A stretch of 7,570 nucleotides of DNA from Weeksellaceae bacterium (GCA_022701475.1 JAKOOI010000179.1:1-7570); one strand, 5' to 3'; counted from the stretch's first letter, positions 1 to 6,096 are shown. A program made the numbers and translations. Notes: generated from the sequence alone by a model not told the origin.

Positions 1-303
1 ACCACACAGACCACCATATCCAATATAGAGTCCGACAAAAATGTTCCCGGTTCTTTACTGCTAAATAAGATTGCCAAAGAATTGGAAGTAGATATAAATG
101 AGTTGCTGAATGAAGGTGTTCAGGTAAATATTTCAAATAACCAGTTTAGTGATTTATCAAGTGCCGGTACCGTCAATCAGTATAATCCTGTTTACAATAT
201 GCAGTCTCCGGAGCTGGTGGAAAGTTTACTGAAAAACCAGGAGCAGATCACCCGGCTTATCGAGATGCAGAACCGGCTTATCGAATCCCTGCTGAAAAAA
301 TAA
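1..303 (+). CDS. XRE-family helix-turn-helix regulator, 3' part
   Basis: The reading frame is open from base 1 to the TAA at 301-303, giving 100 visible residues; the start lies outside the window. The first residues (QTTISNIESDKNVPG) match the recognition helix and following turn of an HTH_3/XRE domain. LLLNKIAKELEVDINELL is the usual last helix of that domain. After a polar linker rich in Asn, Ser and Gln (about residues 40-66) comes a C-terminal amphipathic helix. In it hydrophobic residues recur in heptads (LVESLL, QIT, RLIEMQ, RLIESLL), so a short coiled coil for oligomerisation is likely. The family binds palindromic operators and often acts as a repressor; the target here is unknown. 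The phased palindromic boxes just downstream are a possible target, by position only. A TTG at 82 is not a believable start because it would remove the HTH. Confidence 0.85.
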   Translation, partial: TTQTTISNIESDKNVPGSLLLNKIAKELEVDINELLNEGVQVNISNNQFSDLSSAGTVNQYNPVYNMQSPELVESLLKNQEQITRLIEMQNRLIESLLKK

Positions 304-330
304 CCTCTCTGACAGGCTGCCTATTACTAA

Positions 331-372
331 AAACTGATGCGGATAAACGGTTAAGGTGATGCGCATCAGTTT
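331..372. other. 11-bp perfect inverted repeat
   Basis: AAACTGATGCG at 331-341 is exactly complementary to CGCATCAGTTT at 362-372, with a 20-nt loop. The arms use box 1 and the right half of box 2 of the phased array. As RNA it would form a stable stem 28 nt after the regulator's stop codon. No T-run follows it, so on its own it is not a standard intrinsic terminator. It may protect the 3' end of the regulator's mRNA or simply result from palindromic operator boxes. Confidence 0.55.
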
Positions 373-412
373 ACAGAGTCATGCGCATAAACCGGTCAGT
401 TCATACGCATGA
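335..412. repeat. Four palindrome-like boxes at exact 22-bp spacing
   Basis: Twelve-base boxes start at 335, 357, 379 and 401: TGATGCGGATAA, TGATGCGCATCA, TCATGCGCATAA and TCATACGCATGA. Eight of the twelve columns are identical in all four, giving the consensus TSATRCGSATNA. The second box is a perfect palindrome. The period is exactly 22 bp, about two helical turns, so all boxes lie on one face of the DNA. Units 1 and 3 are alike over the whole period (16 of 22 bases), suggesting duplication. No coding frame explains the pattern. It could be a multi-site operator for the HU-like gene, or the DNA of a structured RNA, since the boxes also pair into hairpins. Confidence 0.7.
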
Positions 413-420
413 TTTTTTTT
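379..420 (+). terminator. Probable intrinsic terminator of the HTH gene
   Basis: TCATGCG at 379-385 pairs with CGCATGA at 406-412, a 7-bp stem with a 20-nt loop, and is followed directly by eight T residues (413-420). This fits a Rho-independent terminator for the upstream regulator, although the stem is short and the loop long. The stem is built from boxes 3 and 4 of the 22-bp array, so the same bases could also be a protein-binding site. Confidence 0.5.
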
Positions 421-448
421 AGTCAAATTTTTTTTACTGACCAGCAAG

Positions 449-495
449 GTATGTAATTTTTTTTCATACATTCGTTATATAAAAACAGAATGTAT
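449..495. promoter_or_regulatory. Inverted repeats around the presumed HU-like promoter
   Basis: ATACATTC (466-473) and GAATGTAT (488-495) form a perfect 8-bp inverted repeat around the AT-rich spacer GTTATATAAAAACA. A third related arm, GTATG at 449-453, can pair with CATAC at 465-469. The repeat ends 21 bp before the HU-like start codon, so it probably overlaps the promoter or the 5' end of the transcript. No exact TAnnTTTG box is visible in this gap, so the promoter itself is not placed. An operator, possibly autoregulatory, is inference. Confidence 0.4.
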
Positions 496-516
496 AACCT
501 AAAAAAATGAAAAAAA

Positions 517-900
517 ATGCCGATTACATTTAATGTTATTTCGAGAAAAAATCCTCAGGCACCTAACGATCCGCCAAAATTCTATGCAGATATCGTAGGG
601 AACGGACAAACTACCCTTGATGACCTTGCCCGGTACGCCTCCACGGTTTCCACGGTTTCCAAAGCCGACATCCTTGCCGTGCTGGAAAGTACTTTTTCCA
701 AAATTGCCCAGGATGTGGCCGATGGAAAAATAGTCTATGTAGGAGATTATTTTACGGTGCAGGCAGGCGGGTCCAGCGAAGGCAGGGACACGGCAGAACA
801 GGTAAATGCGTCCAGTATTACCGGGCTGAAAACCATTTTCCGTCCCGGCAGGATGATTAAGGATGCGCTGAAACTGGCTACGGTACAGAAGAAAGCCTGA
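517..900 (+). CDS. HU-like DNA-binding protein (Bacteroidota 'HIG' type)
   Basis: The 127-residue protein matches the HU-like family common in Bacteroidota (HU-HIG domain). Hallmarks are the N-terminal pattern ITFNVISRKNPQ...PPKFYA (3-24), a helical part TLDDLARY...VSKADILAVLES (33-58), DGKIVYVGDYFTVQ (69-82), SSEG (86-89) and FRPG (108-111) before a basic C-terminus. Such proteins bind DNA as dimers and are thought to shape the nucleoid or act as regulators; the partner DNA is unknown. Length is normal for the single-domain type. ATG 517 is chosen because the conserved N-terminal motif begins there; an A-rich leader replaces a Shine-Dalgarno sequence. Residues 42-48 (STVSTVS) come from a 9-bp tandem duplication. 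The gene converges on maeB across a shared terminator. Confidence 0.85.
   Translation: MPITFNVISRKNPQAPNDPPKFYADIVGNGQTTLDDLARYASTVSTVSKADILAVLESTFSKIAQDVADGKIVYVGDYFTVQAGGSSEGRDTAEQVNASSITGLKTIFRPGRMIKDALKLATVQKKA
640..660 (+). repeat. 9-bp tandem duplication in the HU-like gene
   Basis: TCCACGGTT occurs twice in direct succession (640-648, 649-657) and is followed by TCC. It is in frame and encodes Ser-Thr-Val-Ser-Thr-Val-Ser just before the conserved SKAD helix. It may be a slippage product; the exact repeat suggests it is recent or prone to change. Confidence 0.7.
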
Positions 901-940
901 AGCATAGCTCCATCAGCCTTTATGCGCTGAATTAAAAAAC

Positions 941-966
941 AAAAGACTCCTTATCGGGAGTCTTTT
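941..966. terminator. Bidirectional terminator between HU-like gene and maeB
   Basis: AAAAGACTCC (941-950) and GGAGTCTTTT (957-966) form a perfect 10-bp stem with a 6-nt loop. An A-rich run lies on the left (932-944) and the right arm ends in T4, so both transcripts meet a U-rich tract. It sits 40 bp past the HU-like stop and 19 bp past the maeB stop, as expected for two convergent genes sharing one terminator. Confidence 0.85.
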
Positions 967-985
967 GCACTATATGGAAGGAATG

Positions 986-3280
986 TTACTTCTTTTCTTT
1001 CTTCTCTCTCCGCTGCGCATCCAGTACGGCGATGGTCGCCAGGTTGACGATTTCGTCCACGCTGGAGCGCATCTGCAGTACGTGTACCGGCTGCTTCAGC
1101 CCCATCAGGATCGGTCCGATGACCGGAGCGGTTTTCATTCCCCTGATGATCTTGTAGGAAAGGTTGGCGCTTTCAAGGTTCGGGAATACAAAGGTGTTTG
1201 CCGGTGTAGTGCCCAGTTTGGAGAACGGATAATCGCTCAGGTGGTCGGCATTCATGGCAAAATCCGGCTGGATTTCCCCGTCCACGATCATCTTCGGGTA
1301 TTTTTCATGAAGAATGCTTACTGCTTTGGCCACTTTCTTGGACGTTTCGGAGATGCCGGCAAAATTTTCAAAGCCCAGCATGGCAATCCTCGGCTCGATG
1401 GCAAAGGATTTCACGGTGAACTCGGCCATTTTTGCAATATTCACCAGGTCTTCTGCAGTAGGGTTCTGGTTGATGGAAGTATCGGCGAAGAAAATCGGTT
1501 TCTTTTCGGAAAGGATCATCATCATCGCCGCTACCTTGTCCACCCCTTTATCTTTTTCAATGATTTCGAGCACAGGCCTCAGTACGGATGCATAATTTTT
1601 GGAGAAGCCCACGATCAGTCCGTCCGTATCGCCGTGCTTCAGCATCAGCGGTCCGAAATAATCCCGCTGGCGGACAAATCTTTTGGCCTTATACTCGTTC
1701 ATGCCTTTTCTCTGGCGGAGTTTCCACAAAGTCTCGCGGTATCTTTTCCTGTTTTCCTTCTGGTCGTCGTCACTCGGGTCGATGATCGGAACATCCAGTT
1801 CGATACCGAAACGTTCCATCTGCTCCTTCACGTATTTTTTATTTCCCAAAAGGCTCGGGAAGGCAATTCCTTCTTCATAGAGGATCTGGGCGGCTTTGAG
1901 GACATTGTATTCTTCGGCATTTCCTAAAGTAATCCGTTTCGGATTGGCTTTGGCCCGGTTCTGCATCATCCTTACCAGTTTTTCATCCCTTCCCATCCTG
2001 TCGAGCAGCTGGTTTTCGTATTCTTCGAAATCGGTGATGGTCTTTCTGGCCACTCCGCTTTCCACAGCTGCTTTGGCTACCGCGCTTGATACTTTGGTGA
2101 TCAACCGGTTATCAAATGGCTTAGGAATAAAATATTCCCTGCCGAACTGCAGGTTCTGGATATTGTATGCCAGGATCACTGCTTCCGGCACCGGTTCCTT
2201 GGCGAGATCGGCAATGGCTTTTACGGCAGCCAGCTTCATGGCTTCATTGATTCCTCTGGCCTGTACATCCAGGGCACCGCGGAAAATATACGGGAAGCCG
2301 AGAACATTGTTTACCTGGTTAGGGTAATCGCTTCTTCCGGTAGCCATGATGACATCCCTGCGCGTTTCAATGGCCAGGTCATAAGCAATTTCCGGATCCG
2401 GATTGGCGAGAGCGAAAACAATCGGGTTTTCATTCATGCTCAAGAGCATTTCGGCAGTCATTACATTTCCTTTGGATAATCCTACAAAAACATCCGATCC
2501 CTTTACAGCATCTTCCAGGGTTTCGATATCGGTCCGGGCAATAAAATCCAGTTTTTCAGGAGTGAGGTTTTCCCTTTTATGATTAATGACACCCTTACTG
2601 TCGCACATCAGTACATTTTCCCTCTTCAGGCCTAAAGAAATATAGAGGTTGGTACAGGCAATGGCTGCCGCTCCGGCACCGTTCACCACCATTTTCACTT
2701 CTTCAATCTTCTTATTGGCAATCTGCAGTGAATTGAGAAGTGCAGCAGCAGAGATAATGGCCGTCCCGTGCTGATCGTCGTGCATCAATGGGATATCAAG
2801 CTCTTCCTTTAACCGCTGTTCAATATAGAATGCTTCGGGAGCCTTGATATCTTCCAGATTGATTCCCCCGAATGTCGGGGCGATCCCTTTTACAATATCG
2901 ATGAATTTATCAGGATCCTTTTCATTGATTTCGATATCGAATACGTTGATATCGGCAAAAATCTTGAACAGCAGTCCTTTTCCTTCCATTACGGGCTTTG
3001 AGGCTTCGGCGCCGATGTCTCCAAGTCCCAGCACAGCCGTACCGTTTGAAATAACGGCCACCAGGTTTCCCTTTCCGGTATAATCATATACCGTTTCCGG
3101 ATGATGATGAATCTCCATACACGGAACAGCCACCCCCGGTGAATACGCGAGTGACAGATCCCGCTGGGATGAATGCGGCTTTGAAGGAATCACTTCAATT
3201 TTTCCTTTGGGTTCGTTTTTATGGTAATCTAATGCGGCCTGGTTAAAGTTCTTTTCGTCGCGTTGGGTTTTGCTTGACAT
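986..3280 (-). CDS. maeB: NADP-dependent malic enzyme with C-terminal phosphotransacetylase-like domain
   Basis: The enzyme oxidatively decarboxylates malate to pyruvate and CO2 in the cytosol, normally making NADPH, and links the TCA cycle to gluconeogenesis and biosynthesis. At 764 residues it has the length of the MaeB class (E. coli about 759). The malic domain (about 18-155) carries catalytic Tyr46 in SLAYSPGVA, Lys101 in EGKGLLF, and metal ligands around Glu143-Asp144 and Asp168-Asp169 in MHDDQHGTA. The Rossmann domain (about 160-425) has NGAGAAA (200-206) and NPDPE (293-297). Residues from about 430 form a phosphotransacetylase-like domain, ending in PVIGPILMGLKQPVHVLQ; in MaeB this part is regulatory (acetyl-CoA sensing) rather than catalytic. 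The frame stays open to 3358, but that extension runs into the upstream kinase gene. ATG at 3278-3280 gives the normal MaeB N-terminus and leaves a 22-nt gap to the kinase stop, so the two are probably cotranscribed. Confidence 0.95.
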   Translation of the reverse strand: MSSKTQRDEKNFNQAALDYHKNEPKGKIEVIPSKPHSSQRDLSLAYSPGVAVPCMEIHHHPETVYDYTGKGNLVAVISNGTAVLGLGDIGAEASKPVMEGKGLLFKIFADINVFDIEINEKDPDKFIDIVKGIAPTFGGINLEDIKAPEAFYIEQRLKEELDIPLMHDDQHGTAIISAAALLNSLQIANKKIEEVKMVVNGAGAAAIACTNLYISLGLKRENVLMCDSKGVINHKRENLTPEKLDFIARTDIETLEDAVKGSDVFVGLSKGNVMTAEMLLSMNENPIVFALANPDPEIAYDLAIETRRDVIMATGRSDYPNQVNNVLGFPYIFRGALDVQARGINEAMKLAAVKAIADLAKEPVPEAVILAYNIQNLQFGREYFIPKPFDNRLITKVSSAVAKAAVESGVARKTITDFEEYENQLLDRMGRDEKLVRMMQNRAKANPKRITLGNAEEYNVLKAAQILYEEGIAFPSLLGNKKYVKEQMERFGIELDVPIIDPSDDDQKENRKRYRETLWKLRQRKGMNEYKAKRFVRQRDYFGPLMLKHGDTDGLIVGFSKNYASVLRPVLEIIEKDKGVDKVAAMMMILSEKKPIFFADTSINQNPTAEDLVNIAKMAEFTVKSFAIEPRIAMLGFENFAGISETSKKVAKAVSILHEKYPKMIVDGEIQPDFAMNADHLSDYPFSKLGTTPANTFVFPNLESANLSYKIIRGMKTAPVIGPILMGLKQPVHVLQMRSSVDEIVNLATIAVLDAQRREKKEKK

Positions 3281-3302
3281 ATAGAAAGTTGTTTTATTAA
3301 AT

Positions 3303-4163
3303 TTAAAGAATATATCGGATATGGTAGCTGACCAGGCTTTCAATCGGTTTCTGGACAATCTGCCCTACGTTCAGCTGAAGCTCAGCCGCAGCGGCACGGA
3401 GAATATCTTCATAATAATAGGCAATGGAACCGATGAAATTAATTTCAGCCGAAGCCGCTTCTTTATAAGGAAGCACCTGGTAATCGAAAAAAGTCAGCAT
3501 TTCATCAAAAACCATTTTCTGAAGATACGGATGGTCTCTCCTTTCCACCACAAATTTATTAAAATCTGCCAGATAGGCATTCGGTCTTGTGGTATGATAC
3601 ATGTTTTTCAGGGCTTCATCCACCGTCAGGTTATACGTTTCTTCAAAAGCCGATGATAAATCCTGCGGAAGCTTCTGCATAAAGAATCTCCTTACCAGCT
3701 GCTTTCCGATGGCACTTCCGCTCCCTTCATCCCCTACAAGAAATCCCAGGGAAGGCAGCTGGATCTTTATATTTTCACCATCGAAATAGCATGAATTGGA
3801 ACCGGTCCCCAGAATACAGACAATAGCAGGTGTTCCCCTGTAGGCTGCATAGGCTGCAGCGGTCAGGTCTTCTTTTACGATGATCTCCGCATGGGTGAAT
3901 ACCCGGCTCAGCTCATGGATAATGGTATCACAGTTCTGCTGTACCCCGCATCCTGAACCGTAAAAGTAGATTTTCTTAATGGAATTTTTAACGGTGGTCA
4001 AGCTCGTGTTGCTCTCAATTTCAGGAACGATGAGTTCCCTGCTGATGAAATTCGGGTTAAAACCGATGGTTTCCGTTTTCAGGAATACCTTTTTAAAATC
4101 GTCCAGAATGACCCAGTCTGATTTTGTCGAACCACTGTCAACAATAGCAACCATATTTTCCAT
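3303..4163 (-). CDS. BadF/BadG-type sugar kinase, probable N-acetylglucosamine kinase
   Basis: This 286-residue protein belongs to the ASKHA (actin/Hsp70/sugar kinase) fold, BadF/BadG/BcrA/BcrD subgroup. Motifs in order are phosphate-1 DSGSTKSDW (9-17), GSGCG (69-73), the acidic EDLTAAA with likely catalytic Asp99, phosphate-2 GTGSNS (119-124), and GFLVGDEGSG (140-149), typical of the N-acetylglucosamine kinase branch. A C-terminal adenosine-region motif follows around NFIGSIAYYY (243-252). The expected reaction is ATP-dependent 6-phosphorylation of GlcNAc or a related amino sugar, for cell-wall recycling or chitin use; the substrate is inferred from family resemblance only. The second Met (start at 4154) is an equally good start because the phosphate-1 motif normally lies very near the N-terminus. 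It is the first gene of a likely operon with maeB. Confidence 0.85.
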   Translation of the reverse strand: MENMVAIVDSGSTKSDWVILDDFKKVFLKTETIGFNPNFISRELIVPEIESNTSLTTVKNSIKKIYFYGSGCGVQQNCDTIIHELSRVFTHAEIIVKEDLTAAAYAAYRGTPAIVCILGTGSNSCYFDGENIKIQLPSLGFLVGDEGSGSAIGKQLVRRFFMQKLPQDLSSAFEETYNLTVDEALKNMYHTTRPNAYLADFNKFVVERRDHPYLQKMVFDEMLTFFDYQVLPYKEAASAEINFIGSIAYYYEDILRAAAAELQLNVGQIVQKPIESLVSYHIRYIL

Positions 4164-4193
4164 TTTAGTTTAAGGGTGCTAAATTATGAATTT

Positions 4194-4230
4194 ATCTTAT
4201 AAGATGATCCATTATGGACATGACATATGT
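4194..4230. promoter_or_regulatory. Cluster of three palindromes upstream of the kinase-maeB operon
   Basis: ATCTTATAAGAT (4194-4205) is a perfect 12-bp palindrome. TCCATTATGGA (4208-4218) has 5-bp arms around one base, and ACATATGT (4223-4230) is a perfect 8-mer. Their centres are 13.5 bp apart. They lie 31-67 bp upstream of the first kinase start codon, where an operator would be expected. On the minus strand TAATTTAG (4186 to 4179) is one base off the Bacteroidota -7 consensus and could be the promoter. AT-rich palindromes arise easily by chance, so this is tentative. Confidence 0.3.
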
Positions 4231-4294
4231 GTTATTTCAGAACATCGGAAGATTGAATACAAGAGGCGCTGCCGGCTGTATTTACGGCTCATCA

Positions 4295-4330
4295 CATAAA
4301 ATTCCTCTCAATACCTGAAAGGAATTTATG
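4295..4330. other. Imperfect inverted repeat downstream of the 87-aa gene
   Basis: CATAAAATTCCT (4295-4306) and AGGAATTTATG (4320-4330) pair over 11 bp with one bulged A and a 13-nt loop. The hairpin lies about 70 bp past the stop of the minus-strand 87-aa gene and could end or stabilise its transcript. No T-run follows on either strand, so a normal intrinsic terminator is not supported. The rest of the 4164-4398 gap shows no gene. Confidence 0.35.
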
Positions 4331-4398
4331 ATCTGACTGATGGATTGTCTTTGTTATAAAATGTAAGCTGAAATGGTATTAAGTAATTAAAATACAGT

Positions 4399-4662
4399 TT
4401 ACGAATTCACTTCAGTCCTTCCATGGCTGAACCGTACCAGCGAGTCTTCGATCTCTTCTTCGAGATAAGATGTCTGCAGGATCATGGCATCGATAAAGTC
4501 ATCCGGCACCGGTTGGGTAGGTGAACTTTCGAGATTCCATAATTCATCGGACATATTTTCGTACTCCGAATAGACCCGCTTAAAACGCGAATTTTCTCTT
4601 TCAAGGGCTTCGATATTTTCCTGCTGGAGCTGGAATTTCCTGTATCTGTTTTGACGTTTCAT
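4399..4662 (-). CDS. Small charged protein of unknown function
   Basis: I do not recognise a named family. From the ATG at 4660-4662 the protein has 87 residues. A basic N-terminus (MKRQNRYRKFQ) leads into a highly charged helical stretch, QQENIEALERENSRFKRVY, which is probably a coiled coil. The remainder is acidic, with Trp in SDELWNLES and a second helix around DAMILQTSYLEEEIEDSL. There is no signal peptide, membrane segment, Cys or metal-binding motif, so a soluble cytosolic protein is likely. The frame runs open to an ATG at 4741-4743, but the extra 27 residues are hydrophobic, AT-rich and unlike the rest, so the shorter form is preferred. The gene is divergent from the GtrA gene and separated from the kinase by 235 bp, so it is probably monocistronic. 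Confidence 0.65.
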   Translation of the reverse strand: MKRQNRYRKFQLQQENIEALERENSRFKRVYSEYENMSDELWNLESSPTQPVPDDFIDAMILQTSYLEEEIEDSLVRFSHGRTEVNS

Positions 4663-4868
4663 ACAAATGATATTAAAAGTTGAATGTGGAAAGATCAGGT
4701 TATAAACCTTCAGTGATATATTACAAGATAAAAAAACCATCAATCTAAATAATTGACAATGATCCTATTATCAGGTACAGGTGGCTTCGTTGTGAAAATT
4801 AAATTTAGAAATTATTTTCCTGCTAAAAAAATATTTAACATCTTTTTTCAGGGTTTAACATATAGTTA

Positions 4869-4876
4869 TACATTTG
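4869..4876 (+). promoter_or_regulatory. Bacteroidota -7 promoter element for the GtrA-PlsC operon
   Basis: TACATTTG is an exact match to TAnnTTTG. A T6 run at 4843-4848 ends 20 nt upstream, where the -33 element is expected, although it lacks the usual G. Transcription would begin near 4883, about 12 nt before ATG 4895. This argues against the TTG at 4874 as a start codon, since that triplet lies inside the promoter element. Confidence 0.6.
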
Positions 4877-4894
4877 CACATTATATCCCATCGA

Positions 4895-5353
4895 ATGAGA
4901 GATTTGCTATTGCGCCAGAAACAGGTGCTGTTTTTTATTATCGCCGGAGGGCTGAGTGCTGTCGTGGAAATCGGGAGTTTTAAGTTCTTCAGTACTTCCA
5001 TTCCCCAATTTTTCCCTCGCGAGACGAATTTTCACGGCATCCATTATCCGCTGAGCAACATATTCTCTACCAGCTGCGGCATCATCAGCAATTATTTCCT
5101 GAGCATCTGGTTCGTTTTCGAACGGGGCAAGCATTCCAAAAGAAAGGAATTTGCCTACTTTATGCTGGTCTCGTTTATTTCCACTTTGTTGAGCCTTGGT
5201 TTCTTCCAGATTTTTTACAGCTCTATATTTAAGGATAACATCAATCTGGTTATCTACACACTCAGTCCTGAAATCATCAGTAAGATTGCGGCCATCCTGC
5301 TGGTCTCCATCCTGAACTATTCCATCAAGAAAAAAGTAATCTTTAACGGATAA
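4895..5353 (+). CDS. GtrA-family four-helix membrane protein
   Basis: This 152-residue protein has four hydrophobic segments, at about 11-33, 52-75, 87-112 and 124-143. Each pair of helices ends in the aromatic/basic pattern typical of GtrA: SNYFLSIWFVFERG (65-78) and LNYSIKKKVIFNG (140-152). GtrA proteins sit in the inner membrane and are thought to flip polyprenyl-phosphate-linked sugars or otherwise take part in making cell-surface polysaccharides. Some family members have unrelated or unknown roles. ATG 4895 is chosen because the promoter element at 4869-4876 covers the alternative TTG. The stop is only 3 nt before the GTG of the acyltransferase gene, so the two are surely cotranscribed and probably translationally coupled. 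No glycosyltransferase, the usual GtrA neighbour, is present here. Confidence 0.85.
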   Translation: MRDLLLRQKQVLFFIIAGGLSAVVEIGSFKFFSTSIPQFFPRETNFHGIHYPLSNIFSTSCGIISNYFLSIWFVFERGKHSKRKEFAYFMLVSFISTLLSLGFFQIFYSSIFKDNINLVIYTLSPEIISKIAAILLVSILNYSIKKKVIFNG

Positions 5354-5356
5354 GTC

Positions 5357-6085
5357 GTGACAAAAATCTTAAACTACCTCTGGAGGATCTGGCTTTTCCT
5401 GATTGCGTTCGTCTTCACGATTCTTTTCGGGATTCCGGTCTATATCCTTTCCTACAGTAAAAAACATTACCGCCATGCTTACCGGTTCATCAGGTACTGG
5501 AGCTGCTGCATGTTCTACGGGATGGGATTGCGGTATGAAATGACCAAACTCTCCGGACAGGAACTTGATAAAAACCAGCAGTATGTTTTTATTTCCAACC
5601 ATACTTCCATTATGGATATTATGCTGATGTGCATCCTGTGCAAAGACCACCCTATCTGCTTTGTCGGAAAAAAAGAACTGGTGAAAATCCCTATTTTCGG
5701 AACCATTTATAAAAGGATCTGTGTAATGGTGGACCGCAAGAGCGCCCGGAGCAGGGCCGACGTCTACCGCAGATGCGCTGAAAAGATGGAGGAAGGCAAC
5801 AGCATTGTGATCTTCCCGGAAGGCGGCGTGCCGGATGATACTTCCGTTATACTGGATGAGTTTAAAGACGGGGCCTTTATCCTGTCTTCAAAGCATAATT
5901 CGCCTATCGTGGTATATACTTTTATCGGATTGAAGGAAATGTTCCCGTTCAAAAGTTCGGAGGGCTATCCCGGAAAGGTAAAGGTCTTTTTCAACGGAAT
6001 CGTAATGCCTTCACAACCAGCAAAGGAGCTGAAACTGTCCTCTTTTGAGACCATAAAAAATACTTTGCTGAAATATAATAATTAA
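5357..6085 (+). CDS. plsC: 1-acylglycerol-3-phosphate O-acyltransferase (PlsC/LPLAT family)
   Basis: The family transfers an acyl chain to lysophosphatidic acid, giving phosphatidic acid, at the inner face of the cytoplasmic membrane. The 242-residue length is typical. A membrane segment spans about 10-32. Motif I is NHTSIMD, with His82 and Asp87 forming the catalytic HX4D pair. Motif II is GKKELVKIPIFG (104-115), followed by MVDRKS (124-129). Motif III is IFPEGG (152-157), and motif IV is SPIVVYTFIG (182-191). The start is GTG at 5357, 3 nt after the GtrA stop. The true acceptor could differ from lysophosphatidate (ornithine lipid or another lysolipid), since the family is broad and the partner is a GtrA protein. 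The gene symbol is therefore provisional. Confidence 0.88.
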   Translation: MTKILNYLWRIWLFLIAFVFTILFGIPVYILSYSKKHYRHAYRFIRYWSCCMFYGMGLRYEMTKLSGQELDKNQQYVFISNHTSIMDIMLMCILCKDHPICFVGKKELVKIPIFGTIYKRICVMVDRKSARSRADVYRRCAEKMEEGNSIVIFPEGGVPDDTSVILDEFKDGAFILSSKHNSPIVVYTFIGLKEMFPFKSSEGYPGKVKVFFNGIVMPSQPAKELKLSSFETIKNTLLKYNN

Positions 6086-6096
6086 AAGAATTAATC

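Noticed and set aside
507..533. Eight-codon ORF (MKKNADYI) overlapping the HU-like start codon in another frame
   Set aside because: It could act as a leader peptide, but an A-rich leader easily gives a chance ATG. Nothing else supports translation.
920..931. TTATGCGCTGAA, resembling half of the 22-bp array box
   Set aside because: It matches only the left part of the consensus, stands alone and is out of phase with the array, so it is probably chance.
965..1927. 320-codon open frame on the + strand
   Set aside because: It lies antisense within maeB, has a His/Phe-rich composition with no family motif, and begins inside the terminator region. It is a shadow of maeB codon use.
3281..3358. 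26-residue N-terminal extension of maeB
   Set aside because: It overlaps the 3' end of the kinase gene and precedes the normal MaeB N-terminus; ATG 3278-3280 is the better start.
4376..4395. GTATT/AATAC inverted repeat just after the 87-aa gene
   Set aside because: It has five AT-rich base pairs and no T-run after it, too weak for a terminator.
4663..4743. 27-residue upstream extension of the 87-aa protein
   Set aside because: Its composition is AT-rich and hydrophobic, unlike the body of the protein. It could be a signal-like segment, but the basic MKRQNRYRK start looks like a true N-terminus.
4753..4983. 76-codon + strand ORF running into the GtrA gene
   Set aside because: It spans the promoter and overlaps GtrA in a different frame, with no recognisable domain.
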